From positions 1 through 13,993 of the forward strand of contig JAUSNQ010000113.1 in assembly GCA_030655595.1 (NCBI GenBank): DNA of 13,993 nt. Reading direction: 5' to 3'. Numbering within the stretch: position 1 is the first letter of the stretch; every line of letters starts with the position of its first letter. The DNA is from Paludibacter sp. GTDB taxonomy: Bacteria > Bacteroidota > Bacteroidia > Bacteroidales > Paludibacteraceae. The notes beneath the pieces were generated by a model, which was not told where the DNA came from, made no database searches, and worked only from the letters and a program-made list of their open reading frames with translations. Below are positions 1-7,029 of the stretch, piece by piece. Both the position numbers and the translations under genes were made by a program.

Positions 1-342
1 AAATTGATAAGCATACTGCAAGTGCACTCCCTGATTGATGAATAATCCAACCTTGTCGTTGGTGAAGTTCAGTCCAAGACCATGTTGTTTGCCTGCAATC
101 TTGATGGGTGCATTAATATTAAACACAGTCGTAGAACCCCCATTAGGCATGCCAATCCAATGAAGTCGATGTTGTCCGGTGACATCCAACATGCCTGTCT
201 CCCCTACAGCTGCAGGATTAAAACCTGTGGCATGCAACATGTATTGACTTAATTGTGCATCGAACTGCGCGTGGAGGTAGCTCAAAAAGGTGAATACCAA
301 AAGAAAACTAAAAACAATTCTTTTCATGCGTATATTTTTCAT
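1..342 (-). CDS. PorP/SprF family type IX secretion membrane protein, N-terminal part
   Basis: Only the first 114 codons are present; the gene runs off the left edge. The product opens with a basic n-region and a hydrophobic stretch ending in HAQ, a typical Bacteroidota signal peptide. Next comes the family signature QFDAQLSQYM...FNPAAVGETG, with HRLHWIGMPNG and NFTNDKVGLF further on. These are hallmarks of PorP/SprF, outer-membrane beta-barrel proteins tied to the type IX secretion/gliding system; members often occur in several paralogous copies, so a role in secretion here is inferred from family. I chose the ATG at 342 because AAGGAG (348-353) sits 5 bases upstream. The in-frame ATG at 327 also gives a good signal peptide and would fit a genome that rarely uses Shine-Dalgarno sites. 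Family assignment is fairly sure; the exact paralogue is not. Confidence 0.85.
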   Translation of the reverse strand, partial: MKNIRMKRIVFSFLLVFTFLSYLHAQFDAQLSQYMLHATGFNPAAVGETGMLDVTGQHRLHWIGMPNGGSTTVFNINAPIKIAGKQHGLGLNFTNDKVGLFINQGVHLQYAYQF

Positions 343-347
343 TCCTT

Positions 348-353
348 CTCCTT
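348..353 (-). promoter_or_regulatory. Shine-Dalgarno-like AAGGAG for the PorP/SprF gene
   Basis: AAGGAG on the minus strand ends 5 bases before the ATG at 342 and 20 bases before the ATG at 327. Most other genes here have AT-rich leaders without such a motif, so it favours the longer start. It could also be chance purine content. Confidence 0.4.
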
Positions 354-398
354 ACATCCGCTTTTTGCTGTACAAACTGCGGTGTAGATATTTTAACT

Positions 399-427
399 GA
401 AAAATATCAGGAAAATTGTTTTTGCAA
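399..427 (-). promoter_or_regulatory. Candidate Bacteroidota promoter for the PorP/SprF gene
   Basis: On the minus strand TTG (425-427) is followed after 18 bases by TATTTTTC (399-406), one mismatch from the Bacteroidota -7 consensus TAnnTTTG. It would give a leader of about 50 to 65 bases. The mismatch at the last, well-conserved G keeps confidence low. Confidence 0.35.
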
Positions 428-454
428 TAAAAACTTGTTGTCGTATGCTCTGAG

Positions 455-475
455 AAAAAGGTATTGAGACTCAAT
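455..475 (-). terminator. Possible weak terminator after the DUF2795 gene
   Basis: The palindrome 463-475 (ATTGAGTCTCAAT on the minus strand) begins within the stop codon of the DUF2795 gene and is followed by ACC and five T. A hairpin would have only about 5 pairs around a 3-base loop, so termination would be inefficient at best. Confidence 0.25.
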
Positions 476-696
476 CAGTATTCTTCTTCATTGAAGAAAA
501 AGTCTTCTTTGCTGGGGTAATCAGGCCAAATGTCTTCTATGCATTCGTAAATTTCGCCTTCATCTTCGATTTCCTGTAAGTTTTCAATGACTTCCAAAGG
601 CGCTCCTGAACGCATCGCATAATCAATTAATTCATCTTTCGTTGCAGGCCATGGTGCATCTTCAATTTTTGAAGCCAATTCTAATGTCCAATACAT
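475..696 (-). CDS. DUF2795 domain protein, small and acidic
   Basis: A 73-residue protein with no signal peptide or membrane segment, so probably cytoplasmic. The central part (PATKDELIDYAMRSGAP followed by EVIENLQEI) matches the DUF2795 pattern, in which a Pro-Ala-Thr-Lys-(D/E)-Glu-Leu core and a Gly-Ala-Pro turn precede a short helix. It is strongly acidic: about 22 Asp/Glu against 4 Lys/Arg, ending in an aromatic and glutamate-rich tail. It has its own candidate -7 element and is separated by 72 bases from the adenosyltransferase gene, so it may be transcribed alone. No molecular function is established for the family as far as I know. Its acidity would suit binding to a basic partner, but that is speculation. 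Confidence 0.8.
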   Translation of the reverse strand: MYWTLELASKIEDAPWPATKDELIDYAMRSGAPLEVIENLQEIEDEGEIYECIEDIWPDYPSKEDFFFNEEEY

Positions 697-747
697 AGTC
701 TACGGGTTTTATTAAATCTTTAAAGAAACAGTTTTTTTAATTTCGTG

Positions 748-755
748 CAAAAATA
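748..755 (-). promoter_or_regulatory. Candidate -7 element for the DUF2795 gene
   Basis: TATTTTTG on the minus strand exactly fits the Bacteroidota TAnnTTTG element and would place the transcript start about 45 bases before the ATG at 696. I see no well-spaced -33 TTG; the nearest TTTG is about 28 bases upstream. Confidence 0.4.
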
Positions 756-768
756 GAAAAAAAAATGA

Positions 769-1323
769 TTATAACTGCTTTTTCCAAAAAAATTCTTTAT
801 GACCCTCAATGATAGTCAGATATCTTGATAATGTGAAGAAATAATCTGATAATCTGTTAACATACTTCAGAATTAGTGCATCAATATCAATGTCCGATTG
901 CAATAAATCCAGAATTCTTCTCTCAGCCCTTCTTGTAATTGTCCTGCAAACATGACTTGTTGCTCCTCCGACCGAGCCTCCGGGCAGTACAAAGTTGTCG
1001 AGTTGAGGCAGCGAAACATCCATCCGGTCAATTTCAAGTTCTAAATCCAGAATATCTTGTTCCCGGATGATTGAGGCGGCCTTGAGTTCAATCTGTGTTT
1101 GATCAGTTGCCAGGTGTGAACCCACAACAAATAGCTTGTTCTGAATAAGTTGCAAAAAAGTTAAAACGGATTCAGGCAATGATGCTGTCGTCAGCACTCC
1201 GATAAACGCATTCAACTCATCGATGGTTCCATAAGCTTCTAACCTGATGTTATTTTTCCAAACGCGTTGGCCTCCAATCAAGCCTGTTTGACCGTTATCG
1301 CCTGTTTTTGTATAAATTTTCAT
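769..1323 (-). CDS. pduO: PduO-type cob(I)alamin adenosyltransferase
   Basis: Transfers the 5'-deoxyadenosyl group from ATP to cob(I)alamin or its precursors, making adenosylcobalamin in the cytoplasm. The 184-residue length is normal for the PduO/MMAB family. Signatures seen: the N-terminal ATP-binding YTKTGDNGQTGL (residues 4-15), YGTIDELNAFIG (31-42), FVLPGG (111-116), the arginine-rich helix RRAERR (131-136) and the C-terminal NRLSDYFFTLSRY (156-168). It begins with ATG 30 bases after the methyltransferase stop, so it probably ends the coaD-protease-methyltransferase transcript. The 30-base gap leaves no space for a cobalamin riboswitch, and none of the neighbours is a B12 gene, so control by B12 is not indicated here. 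The family call is secure; whether it serves salvage or de novo synthesis cannot be told. Confidence 0.95.
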   Translation of the reverse strand: MKIYTKTGDNGQTGLIGGQRVWKNNIRLEAYGTIDELNAFIGVLTTASLPESVLTFLQLIQNKLFVVGSHLATDQTQIELKAASIIREQDILDLELEIDRMDVSLPQLDNFVLPGGSVGGATSHVCRTITRRAERRILDLLQSDIDIDALILKYVNRLSDYFFTLSRYLTIIEGHKEFFWKKQL

Positions 1324-1353
1324 AATTCTTTATAGTTTATAATATTTGAAAAC

Positions 1354-2133
1354 TTAATACCGAATTTTGTAATGTTTTTTCTTTAATTCAGTATTAAAGA
1401 AAATGATCCCCAGGTGGAAGATGTCAATGGTCGCACCAATTTGCGGATGTTCTTTAATTTCTGTCCATGCTTTTTCCATTCCTTTCGACCAGTAAATATC
1501 ATCAATCACTATAATGGAATTATCTTTCAGATAGTTAACGCAAGTATTAAAATATTCGATCAGGGCTTCGTACCTGTGGTTGGCATCTATGAAAATAAAA
1601 TCTTGTTTTCCGTGTTTTTTCAAAATATCTTCTAATATTTCGTTGATGTTGCAAGTAATTAGTTCAATATTAGTCGCTCCCAGTTCGTTGAAGTTTCCTC
1701 TGGCAATTGAGGCCGTTTCAGGGCAGCCTTCTAAGGTGATGCAGTGTCCGTTTTTAGTTGCAGAAGCCATGTACATCGTGCTGATACCAAGCGATGTTCC
1801 TAACTCCAAAACATCCTTGAAACGATAATATTGAATAATCCTGAACAGCAACTGGGCTATTTTCGGTTGTTTGGAAGCTTTTGAAGCAATATCAGCAATT
1901 ATCCGAACACCACTCTTTCCGGTTCCAAAATCAACTGTTTCGATTATTCTGTTCTCATGGCACAGTTTTTCCCTGATTTGCTCAATCCTGTTGAAAATGT
2001 AAAATGGGTGTTTTTCCTTCAAAACACCTTGAATAAAATTGAAAATATAAGGAGAATGTACACCAAAGCCACCCGTGTTTCGGGCAGTCAGGATGTGTTT
2101 ACCATATCTGACAACTAATCTGAGTATTTTCAC
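1354..2133 (-). CDS. Class I SAM-dependent methyltransferase (O-methyltransferase-like)
   Basis: A 259-residue soluble protein. A Rossmann-type SAM fold is indicated by motif I VLELGTSLGIS (108-118), an acidic residue closing strand 2 in ITLEG (132-136), FIDANHRYE (181-189) and IVIDDIYWS (208-216). The acidic residues resemble the metal-binding set of O-methyltransferases, but I cannot assign the substrate. The N-terminal region carries GGFGVHSPYIFNFI (21-34), an HSP motif I associate with a Bacteroidota-specific branch of this family. The start is GTG (2131-2133), one base after the protease stop, implying translational coupling; no better in-frame ATG is visible. It lies between the S41 protease and the cobalamin adenosyltransferase, which does not reveal its role. 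Confidence 0.85.
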   Translation of the reverse strand: MKILRLVVRYGKHILTARNTGGFGVHSPYIFNFIQGVLKEKHPFYIFNRIEQIREKLCHENRIIETVDFGTGKSGVRIIADIASKASKQPKIAQLLFRIIQYYRFKDVLELGTSLGISTMYMASATKNGHCITLEGCPETASIARGNFNELGATNIELITCNINEILEDILKKHGKQDFIFIDANHRYEALIEYFNTCVNYLKDNSIIVIDDIYWSKGMEKAWTEIKEHPQIGATIDIFHLGIIFFNTELKKKHYKIRY

Positions 2134-2134
2134 T

Positions 2135-3793
2135 TTACTTTAATCCTCGCACTAAAAAGGTCTGATACAATTCAGGGTTATTAATCACTTGTATTGCAGT
2201 TTTAAATTCGTTGTCGCGTGCCAATGAGTATTCAATTACTCCCTTTTGATAGTAATACCTTTTGATGATTTCGGTACTTAAGAAATCCAGTATTTCATCC
2301 TTGTGTTTGTTGAGTTTAATGTCTATGTCGGGAATTAATTTCGATTTCAAAGCTTCAAATTCAGCTTTTGCTTCGATATTCAAACCCTCTAATTTTGCGA
2401 ATTCATATAAATCATCAAAGTATTTTTTTGTTTGAGGGGTGTAAGTAAATGATTTTTCATTCAAAAACTTTTTGAAATCCTCGAAATCCACATCAGTTAA
2501 ATTGAAATCCAAAGGTTTCGCTATTGTAGCATTGCGTGAAGCATACTGTGTGGCATAATCAAAATATAAATTTTGGGCATAGATGTAATAAGCAATATTG
2601 AGTTGACGATCATCTTGGGTGACTGAATCAGGAATGATACCACCGCCATCTCTGACGATTCTTCCTTTTTTTGTTTTAAACTCAGTTGTCAGACTGTCGG
2701 GCACCCTTTTCAAACTACCATCCTCATTGCGTTGTGCATAATCGATTGCCTGGATGCATCTACCACTCGGAATATAATATTTGGCTGTTGTTACTTTCAC
2801 ATGCCCGCCATAGCTAACCGGCCGAATATTCTGAACCAATCCTTTTCCGAAGGTTCTTTCTCCAATTACGACACCCCGATCGAGATCTTGTATCGCTCCA
2901 GCTAAGATTTCAGATGCAGATGCAGAGGCGCTGTTGACAAGTACCACGATTTTCATATCTGGAAAAATGGGTTCGAGTGTTGTCTTGTATGTGTTAGCAA
3001 CCTGAGCACTCTTACCTTTTGTGCTAACGATTTCTGTTCCTTTGGGTACAAAATACCCCATGATTTTAACCGCTTCATCAATCAATCCACCGCCATTATT
3101 TCTCAAATCCAGGATGAGTGATTCAATTTGACTTTGATTAATCATATCCTGAATGGTGCTTTTAACTTCCAATGATGCCTGATCTGTAAAATCATTCAGC
3201 AGGATATAGCCCGTTTTTGGGGCGGCAATTTTGGAGAACGAAATCGGGTGTATCTGGATTTTTTCTCGCAGGAATTTCTTTTCGATGGGTTTCTTAACTC
3301 CGTATCGTTTAATTTTGAGTTTGATTTCGGTGTTTGGAGTTCCTTTTAATTTTGAACTTGCATGAGAAACAGACATTTCTGTAGTTTTAACATCATCGAT
3401 CTCAAGGATGATGTCTCCGGCTTTCAACCCATGTTTTTGTGCAGGCATCCCTTCATAAGGTTCAGAGATGCTGATGCCATTTGCAGTCTTTGTAATCATG
3501 GCACCTATACCGCCGTATTCCCCCGTTGTCATGAAGGTGATATCTTCCGATTTGTCTTCTGGAATATACACGGTGTAAGGATCTAAGTTTTGCAACATAT
3601 AATCGATAGCAGAAGTGACCATCATTTCATGTTTCAGACTGTCAACATAATACATATCAAGCTCTCTTAAAACTGAATTGATAATACTCAAGCTTTTGCT
3701 GATGTGAAAAGTTTTGGTTGAGTTTTGGGAAAATCCGGTAATCGGATAGCAAATTAATAAGAAGATTGGGAGAATCAGATATTTTTTCAACAT
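2135..3793 (-). CDS. S41 family carboxy-terminal processing protease (CtpA/Tsp type)
   Basis: An exported serine protease that would trim or degrade envelope proteins from their C-termini. Order of parts: signal peptide (about 1-22, hydrophobic core then GFSQ), an N-terminal helical part, a PDZ domain (about 90-165, with EYGGIGAMI and HGLKAGDIILEIDD), and the protease core. By alignment to E. coli Tsp from memory, the nucleophile is Ser292 within SASASASEI (288-296), the general base is Lys317 in TFGKGLVQ, and Gln321 is the supporting residue, so the enzyme should be active. A C-terminal region of about 200 residues, rich in charged helices, follows. The length of 552 residues is typical of Bacteroidota members. 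It starts at an ATG 40 bases downstream of coaD and ends one base before the methyltransferase, consistent with a shared operon. Its substrates are unknown. Confidence 0.95.
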   Translation of the reverse strand: MLKKYLILPIFLLICYPITGFSQNSTKTFHISKSLSIINSVLRELDMYYVDSLKHEMMVTSAIDYMLQNLDPYTVYIPEDKSEDITFMTTGEYGGIGAMITKTANGISISEPYEGMPAQKHGLKAGDIILEIDDVKTTEMSVSHASSKLKGTPNTEIKLKIKRYGVKKPIEKKFLREKIQIHPISFSKIAAPKTGYILLNDFTDQASLEVKSTIQDMINQSQIESLILDLRNNGGGLIDEAVKIMGYFVPKGTEIVSTKGKSAQVANTYKTTLEPIFPDMKIVVLVNSASASASEILAGAIQDLDRGVVIGERTFGKGLVQNIRPVSYGGHVKVTTAKYYIPSGRCIQAIDYAQRNEDGSLKRVPDSLTTEFKTKKGRIVRDGGGIIPDSVTQDDRQLNIAYYIYAQNLYFDYATQYASRNATIAKPLDFNLTDVDFEDFKKFLNEKSFTYTPQTKKYFDDLYEFAKLEGLNIEAKAEFEALKSKLIPDIDIKLNKHKDEILDFLSTEIIKRYYYQKGVIEYSLARDNEFKTAIQVINNPELYQTFLVRGLK

Positions 3794-3833
3794 ATAATGT
3801 GATTGTCAAATGTTATAACGAATAATTTTGTTT

Positions 3834-4286
3834 CTAAATTTTTACATTGGGTGGGAGGAAAGCCGAGATGTCTTTTCCAAATGATATTAAATCTCTTGCA
3901 ACAGTTGATGAAATGTGGGAGTAAGCCGATTCAGTAAATAAAATGACTGTTTCAACACCTGAAATGATTCTGTTGGTATCACCAATCGTCCGTTCATATT
4001 CAAAATCAGCCACTGTCCTCAAACCTCTTAAAATAAAATGTGCATCTACAGATTGAGCAAAATCTATGGTCAAACTATTGTAAACCAAACATTTCACCCT
4101 TGGTTCATTTGCAAAAGCCTGCTGAATGATATCGATTCTTTTTTCTGCTGAAAAAAGTGTTTTTTTTGATTGATTGATGCCTATACCGATGATAATTTCA
4201 TCAAACATAGCCAAACCCCTTTCCACAATGCTGTAATGCCCAATGGTAAACGGATCGAAAGTACCAGGAAAAATTGCCCGTTTCAT
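3834..4286 (-). CDS. coaD: Pantetheine-phosphate adenylyltransferase
   Basis: Catalyses the fourth step of coenzyme A synthesis: ATP plus 4'-phosphopantetheine gives dephospho-CoA and pyrophosphate, in the cytoplasm. The 150-residue length is close to the family norm of about 160. The nucleotidyltransferase signature is complete: FPGTFDPFTIGH (6-17, with the T/HxGH motif TIGH), the RGLR motif (87-90) that contacts substrate, and ISSTVARD (125-132) as the second nucleotide-binding motif. The last motif reads ISST-V-A-R rather than the more common SST-x-V-R, a mild variation that keeps the arginine. It is the first gene of the minus-strand group and is probably driven from the divergent region 4287-4476, where a -7 element lies at 4339-4346. 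Confidence 0.97.
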   Translation of the reverse strand: MKRAIFPGTFDPFTIGHYSIVERGLAMFDEIIIGIGINQSKKTLFSAEKRIDIIQQAFANEPRVKCLVYNSLTIDFAQSVDAHFILRGLRTVADFEYERTIGDTNRIISGVETVILFTESAYSHISSTVARDLISFGKDISAFLPPNVKI

Positions 4287-4338
4287 ATTTTACTTATTTT
4301 ATGCGTTTGGTTTGCTTTTTGCAGGCTCTAAATCACTG

Positions 4339-4346
4339 CAAAGATA
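4339..4346 (-). promoter_or_regulatory. Candidate -7 element for the coaD operon
   Basis: TATCTTTG on the minus strand is a perfect TAnnTTTG match and predicts a transcript start about 45 bases before the coaD ATG. No clear -33 TTG is present at the usual 17-23 base distance. It lies just behind the oppositely directed promoter at 4367-4395. Confidence 0.55.
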
Positions 4347-4366
4347 AAAAATTTAATTAGGTGGTA

Positions 4367-4395
4367 TTGACTTATCACCTTTTTTTATAATTTTG
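4367..4395 (+). promoter_or_regulatory. Bacteroidota promoter for the beta-barrel gene
   Basis: TTG (4367-4369), an 18-base spacer, then TAATTTTG (4388-4395) match the -33/-7 pattern TTG-N-TAnnTTTG. Initiation near 4402 would give a leader of about 75 bases with A/T-rich sequence and no Shine-Dalgarno site. Confidence 0.6.
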
Positions 4396-4476
4396 GAGCG
4401 TTATTTGTGAACGTCAAACAATTTTTATCAAAAAGTGTTATTTTAACAAGTTCAATAATTTTAAAACAAAACCAGT

Positions 4477-5145
4477 ATGAAACGAATCATTTTTTCAACA
4501 GTATTTCTGTTTTGTGTCGCGATTACCTATGCTCAGTTTAATTTTGGAGTCAAAGCCGGATATAATTCATCCTTGTCATTGAGTAATTTGAGTTCTGTAT
4601 CTGATGGAACATACAATTTGGAAAACGTAAAAGGTGAAATGTGGAACAACTTCCAGGCTGGACTTTTTGCCCGGGTGTTCATCAAAAAGTTCTATATTCA
4701 GCCTGAATTGTTGTATTCTGTTCAGAAGAAAGAGTATGATATGATGGATGTAATGATCAATAATACAGCAACTGATGTGAATACCTACATGAACATCAGC
4801 AATGTAGAGATTCCGATTTTTCTCGGATATAAGTTGTTGGATTTGAAAATTGCCAACCTGAGGGTTTTTGCTGGTCCGAAGTTTATATTAGATGCAGGAT
4901 CATCGCTGGAATACCAAAACATAACAAGCGAAGAAGTAACTGCTGCCGGTTTGTTTGAAGAATTTAAAAAATCACAGGTTGATTTAGAAGTAGGTGCAGG
5001 CATTGACGTTTTGATGTTTGCATTGGATGCAAGAGTGAATTTGGTACAAGATATAGCCGGTAGGTTTAATTCGGCTGCAGATTTATCAACGATTCAAGTA
5101 CCAACCAGTACTTTTGTAATTTCTCTTGCCTGGAAACTATTTTAG
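4477..5145 (+). CDS. Outer-membrane beta-barrel protein, PorT-like
   Basis: A 222-residue exported protein. The signal peptide (MKR, hydrophobic core, ITYAQ; cleavage near residue 19/20) leads directly into FNFGVKAGYNSS, the usual first strand of the OMP_b-brl_2/PorT-like barrels of Bacteroidota. Further alternating strands are visible: FQAGLFARVFI, FYIQPELLYS, VEIPIFLGYKLL, LRVFAGPKFIL, VDLEVGAGIDVLMFALDARV and a final FVISLAWKLF ending in an aromatic residue, as expected for insertion by the BAM machinery. An eight-stranded barrel is likely. It sits alone between two promoters and a terminator, so it appears to be a single-gene unit. PorT itself belongs to type IX secretion, but this generic family is large and I would not assign that role. 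Confidence 0.85.
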   Translation: MKRIIFSTVFLFCVAITYAQFNFGVKAGYNSSLSLSNLSSVSDGTYNLENVKGEMWNNFQAGLFARVFIKKFYIQPELLYSVQKKEYDMMDVMINNTATDVNTYMNISNVEIPIFLGYKLLDLKIANLRVFAGPKFILDAGSSLEYQNITSEEVTAAGLFEEFKKSQVDLEVGAGIDVLMFALDARVNLVQDIAGRFNSAADLSTIQVPTSTFVISLAWKLF

Positions 5146-5164
5146 ATGACGATTTTTGAATCGA

Positions 5165-5194
5165 ATTTATTTTTTTATGCAATAAAAAATAAAT
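5165..5194. other. A/T-only hairpin downstream of the beta-barrel gene
   Basis: An imperfect inverted repeat pairs 5165-5178 (A/T only, seven T in the core) with 5182-5194, with one bulged base and a 3-base loop. It begins 19 bases after the beta-barrel stop codon. A short 5-pair repeat (TAGTC/GACTA, 5194-5210) follows. It could add to termination or protect the mRNA 3' end; without G/C pairs its stability is low. Confidence 0.35.
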
Positions 5195-5221
5195 AGTCCT
5201 AACAAGACTAAAATTATTAAG

Positions 5222-5269
5222 GAAGAACAACGTGGATAAGTTTCATTGTTGTTCTTCGCTTTTATTTTT
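5222..5269 (+). terminator. Rho-independent terminator of the beta-barrel gene
   Basis: A perfect 10-base inverted repeat, GAAGAACAAC (5222-5231) and GTTGTTCTTC (5248-5257), encloses a 16-base loop and is followed by GC and a T-rich run (5260-5269). It lies 76 bases after the stop codon. The loop is long, but the stem and T-tract are convincing. The distal arm overlaps the -33 element of the parA promoter. Confidence 0.7.
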
Positions 5270-5279
5270 CTTATCTTTG
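5249..5279 (+). promoter_or_regulatory. Promoter of the parAB operon
   Basis: TTG (5249-5251), a 20-base spacer and TATCTTTG (5272-5279) fit the Bacteroidota -33/-7 consensus. Expected start near 5286 gives a leader of about 47 bases with an A-rich beginning. The -33 element is within the terminator stem of the preceding gene. Confidence 0.65.
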
Positions 5280-5332
5280 TCCGTCGGAAAAAAAATAAAC
5301 CCGGTTGATTAAAAAGTCACTTACTGAAATAT

Positions 5333-6100
5333 ATGGGCAAAATTATATCGTTGGCGAATCAAAAAGGAGGGGTTGGGAAAACAACTACTGCCATTAATCT
5401 TGCAGCTTCTTTGGCGACCTTAGGGCAAAAGGTGCTGATTGTTGATGCTGATCCGCAAGCAAATGCTTCTTCAGGTTTAGGCGTTGACATCCGTACTTTA
5501 TCATATACAATTTACGAATGTTTGATTGATGATGTTCCATCTCAGCAGGCAATACACGATACAGAGGTGAAAAATCTGGACATTCTACCTTCACACATCG
5601 ATTTAGTTGGTGCTGAAATTGAAATGCTGAGCATGGAAAATCGGGAGCGTGTGATGGAAAAACTATTAACTCCCCTGAAAACGGTTTATGATTATATTTT
5701 GATAGATTGTTCTCCTTCGTTGGGCTTAATTACTGTCAACGCACTAACTGCATCCGATTCGGTGATTATTCCGGTACAATGCGAGTACTTTGCTTTAGAG
5801 GGGATTAGTAAACTCTTGAATACCATCAAGATTATCAAAAGCAAATTAAACATGGGGCTGGAGATTGAAGGATTTCTGCTGACCATGTATGATAATCGGT
5901 TGCGTTTAGCAAACCAGGTTTTGGCTGAAGTAAAAAAGCATTTTGAAGGGATGGTTTTCGAAACCGTTATCAGCCGTAATGTGCGTTTAAGTGAAGCCCC
6001 GAGTCATGGTAAGCCTGTTTTATTATACGATGCAGACTCAAAAGGATGTAGTAATTACATGGAGCTTGCTAAGGAGTTGATTCAAAAAAATATCATCTGA
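5333..6100 (+). CDS. parA: Chromosome partitioning ATPase ParA (Soj type)
   Basis: A 255-residue cytoplasmic P-loop ATPase that binds DNA non-specifically in its ATP dimer form and moves ParB-bound origin regions apart. Seen: deviant Walker A KGGVGKTT (11-18) with the signature lysine, VDADPQAN (37-44), the Walker B-like ILIDCSPSLG (122-131), and the C-terminal RNVRLSEAPSHGKP. It lacks the N-terminal HTH of plasmid ParA proteins, so it is the small chromosomal Soj type (MinD/ParA superfamily). It is first in an operon with parB 28 bases downstream, and has a good promoter at 5249-5279. The chromosomal assignment rests on the housekeeping neighbours. No parS-like palindrome was seen in this window. 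Confidence 0.97.
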   Translation: MGKIISLANQKGGVGKTTTAINLAASLATLGQKVLIVDADPQANASSGLGVDIRTLSYTIYECLIDDVPSQQAIHDTEVKNLDILPSHIDLVGAEIEMLSMENRERVMEKLLTPLKTVYDYILIDCSPSLGLITVNALTASDSVIIPVQCEYFALEGISKLLNTIKIIKSKLNMGLEIEGFLLTMYDNRLRLANQVLAEVKKHFEGMVFETVISRNVRLSEAPSHGKPVLLYDADSKGCSNYMELAKELIQKNII

Positions 6101-6128
6101 TTCAGATGGTTTCAAATTATAAAATTTT

Positions 6129-7007
6129 ATGGCAAAAATAACGGGATTAGGCAAAGGTTTGGGTGCGCTCATTGACACTGACAACATCAATGCCTCCGGT
6201 TCTTCGTCAATCAATGATATTGCGCTGGAATTAATCATCACAAACTCAAATCAGCCCAGAACACATTTTGATGAAGATGCAATGCAGGAATTGGGTGCAT
6301 CTATCCGCGAAATGGGTGTTATTTCTCCCATCACCCTGAGGAAAAATAGCGATGGAACTTATTTGATAATTGCTGGTGAACGCAGATACCGCGCATCGAA
6401 AAGTATCGGTTTAAAATCTATTCCGGCATATATCCGTACAGCTGCCGATGAGCAGGTGATGGAAATGGCTCTGATTGAGAATATTCAACGGGAAGATTTG
6501 AATGCCATTGAAATTGCATTGTCTTTTTATCGCCTGATGGAAGAATATAAACTCACGCAAGAAAAATTGAGTGAGCGCGTCGGGAAAAAACGTACCACCA
6601 TCGCCAATTATCTTCGGTTGTTAAAACTGCCTGCAGAAATTCAAATGGGCATCAAGGATAAAAAAATTGACATGGGTCATGCCCGTGCTATGTTGGGTTT
6701 ATCCAATCCGGTTGCTCAACTTCATTTGTATGAATTGATTATCAAACACGGATATTCTGTCAGGAAAGTGGAGGAACTGGTTCGACAGTTTCTCGAGCTT
6801 GGAAGATTTGAGAAAAGCGCTGCAAGAGAATCAGCAATAAAATTAATGGAATACAAAGAGTTGAAGTCTCGTTTAGGACGACTCTTTGGTGTAAAAGTAC
6901 AATTAGCCTCAGATAATAACGGAAAAGGGAAAATTTCAATTCCTTTTACTGATGATGACGATTTGTCTCGTCTGATGGAATTGTTCGACAAAATTGACAG
7001 GAAATAA
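6129..7007 (+). CDS. parB: Chromosome partitioning protein ParB (Spo0J type)
   Basis: Binds parS sites, clamps and spreads on DNA using CTP, loads SMC complexes and stimulates ParA. The 292-residue protein has the N-terminal ParA-contact segment (GLGKGLGALID, 6-16), the linker NQPRTHFDED, the CTP-binding ParB/Srx domain with GERRYRAS (83-90) and ENIQREDLN (117-125), and a helix-turn-helix region (about 141-165, LTQEKLSERVGKKRTTIANYL) that would read parS. The C-terminal dimerisation part ends with LSRLMELFDKI. All expected elements are intact. It starts with ATG 28 bases after parA and is followed after 22 bases by the DUF5683 gene, so the whole cluster is probably co-transcribed. Confidence 0.97.
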   Translation: MAKITGLGKGLGALIDTDNINASGSSSINDIALELIITNSNQPRTHFDEDAMQELGASIREMGVISPITLRKNSDGTYLIIAGERRYRASKSIGLKSIPAYIRTAADEQVMEMALIENIQREDLNAIEIALSFYRLMEEYKLTQEKLSERVGKKRTTIANYLRLLKLPAEIQMGIKDKKIDMGHARAMLGLSNPVAQLHLYELIIKHGYSVRKVEELVRQFLELGRFEKSAARESAIKLMEYKELKSRLGRLFGVKVQLASDNNGKGKISIPFTDDDDLSRLMELFDKIDRK

Positions 7008-7029
7008 ATTTTAAAAGACCGATGTTATT

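Noticed and set aside
1324..1353. Possible cobalamin riboswitch before the adenosyltransferase gene
   Set aside because: The gap is only 30 bases and A/T-rich, far too short for a cobalamin aptamer, and no B12-box-like sequence is present.
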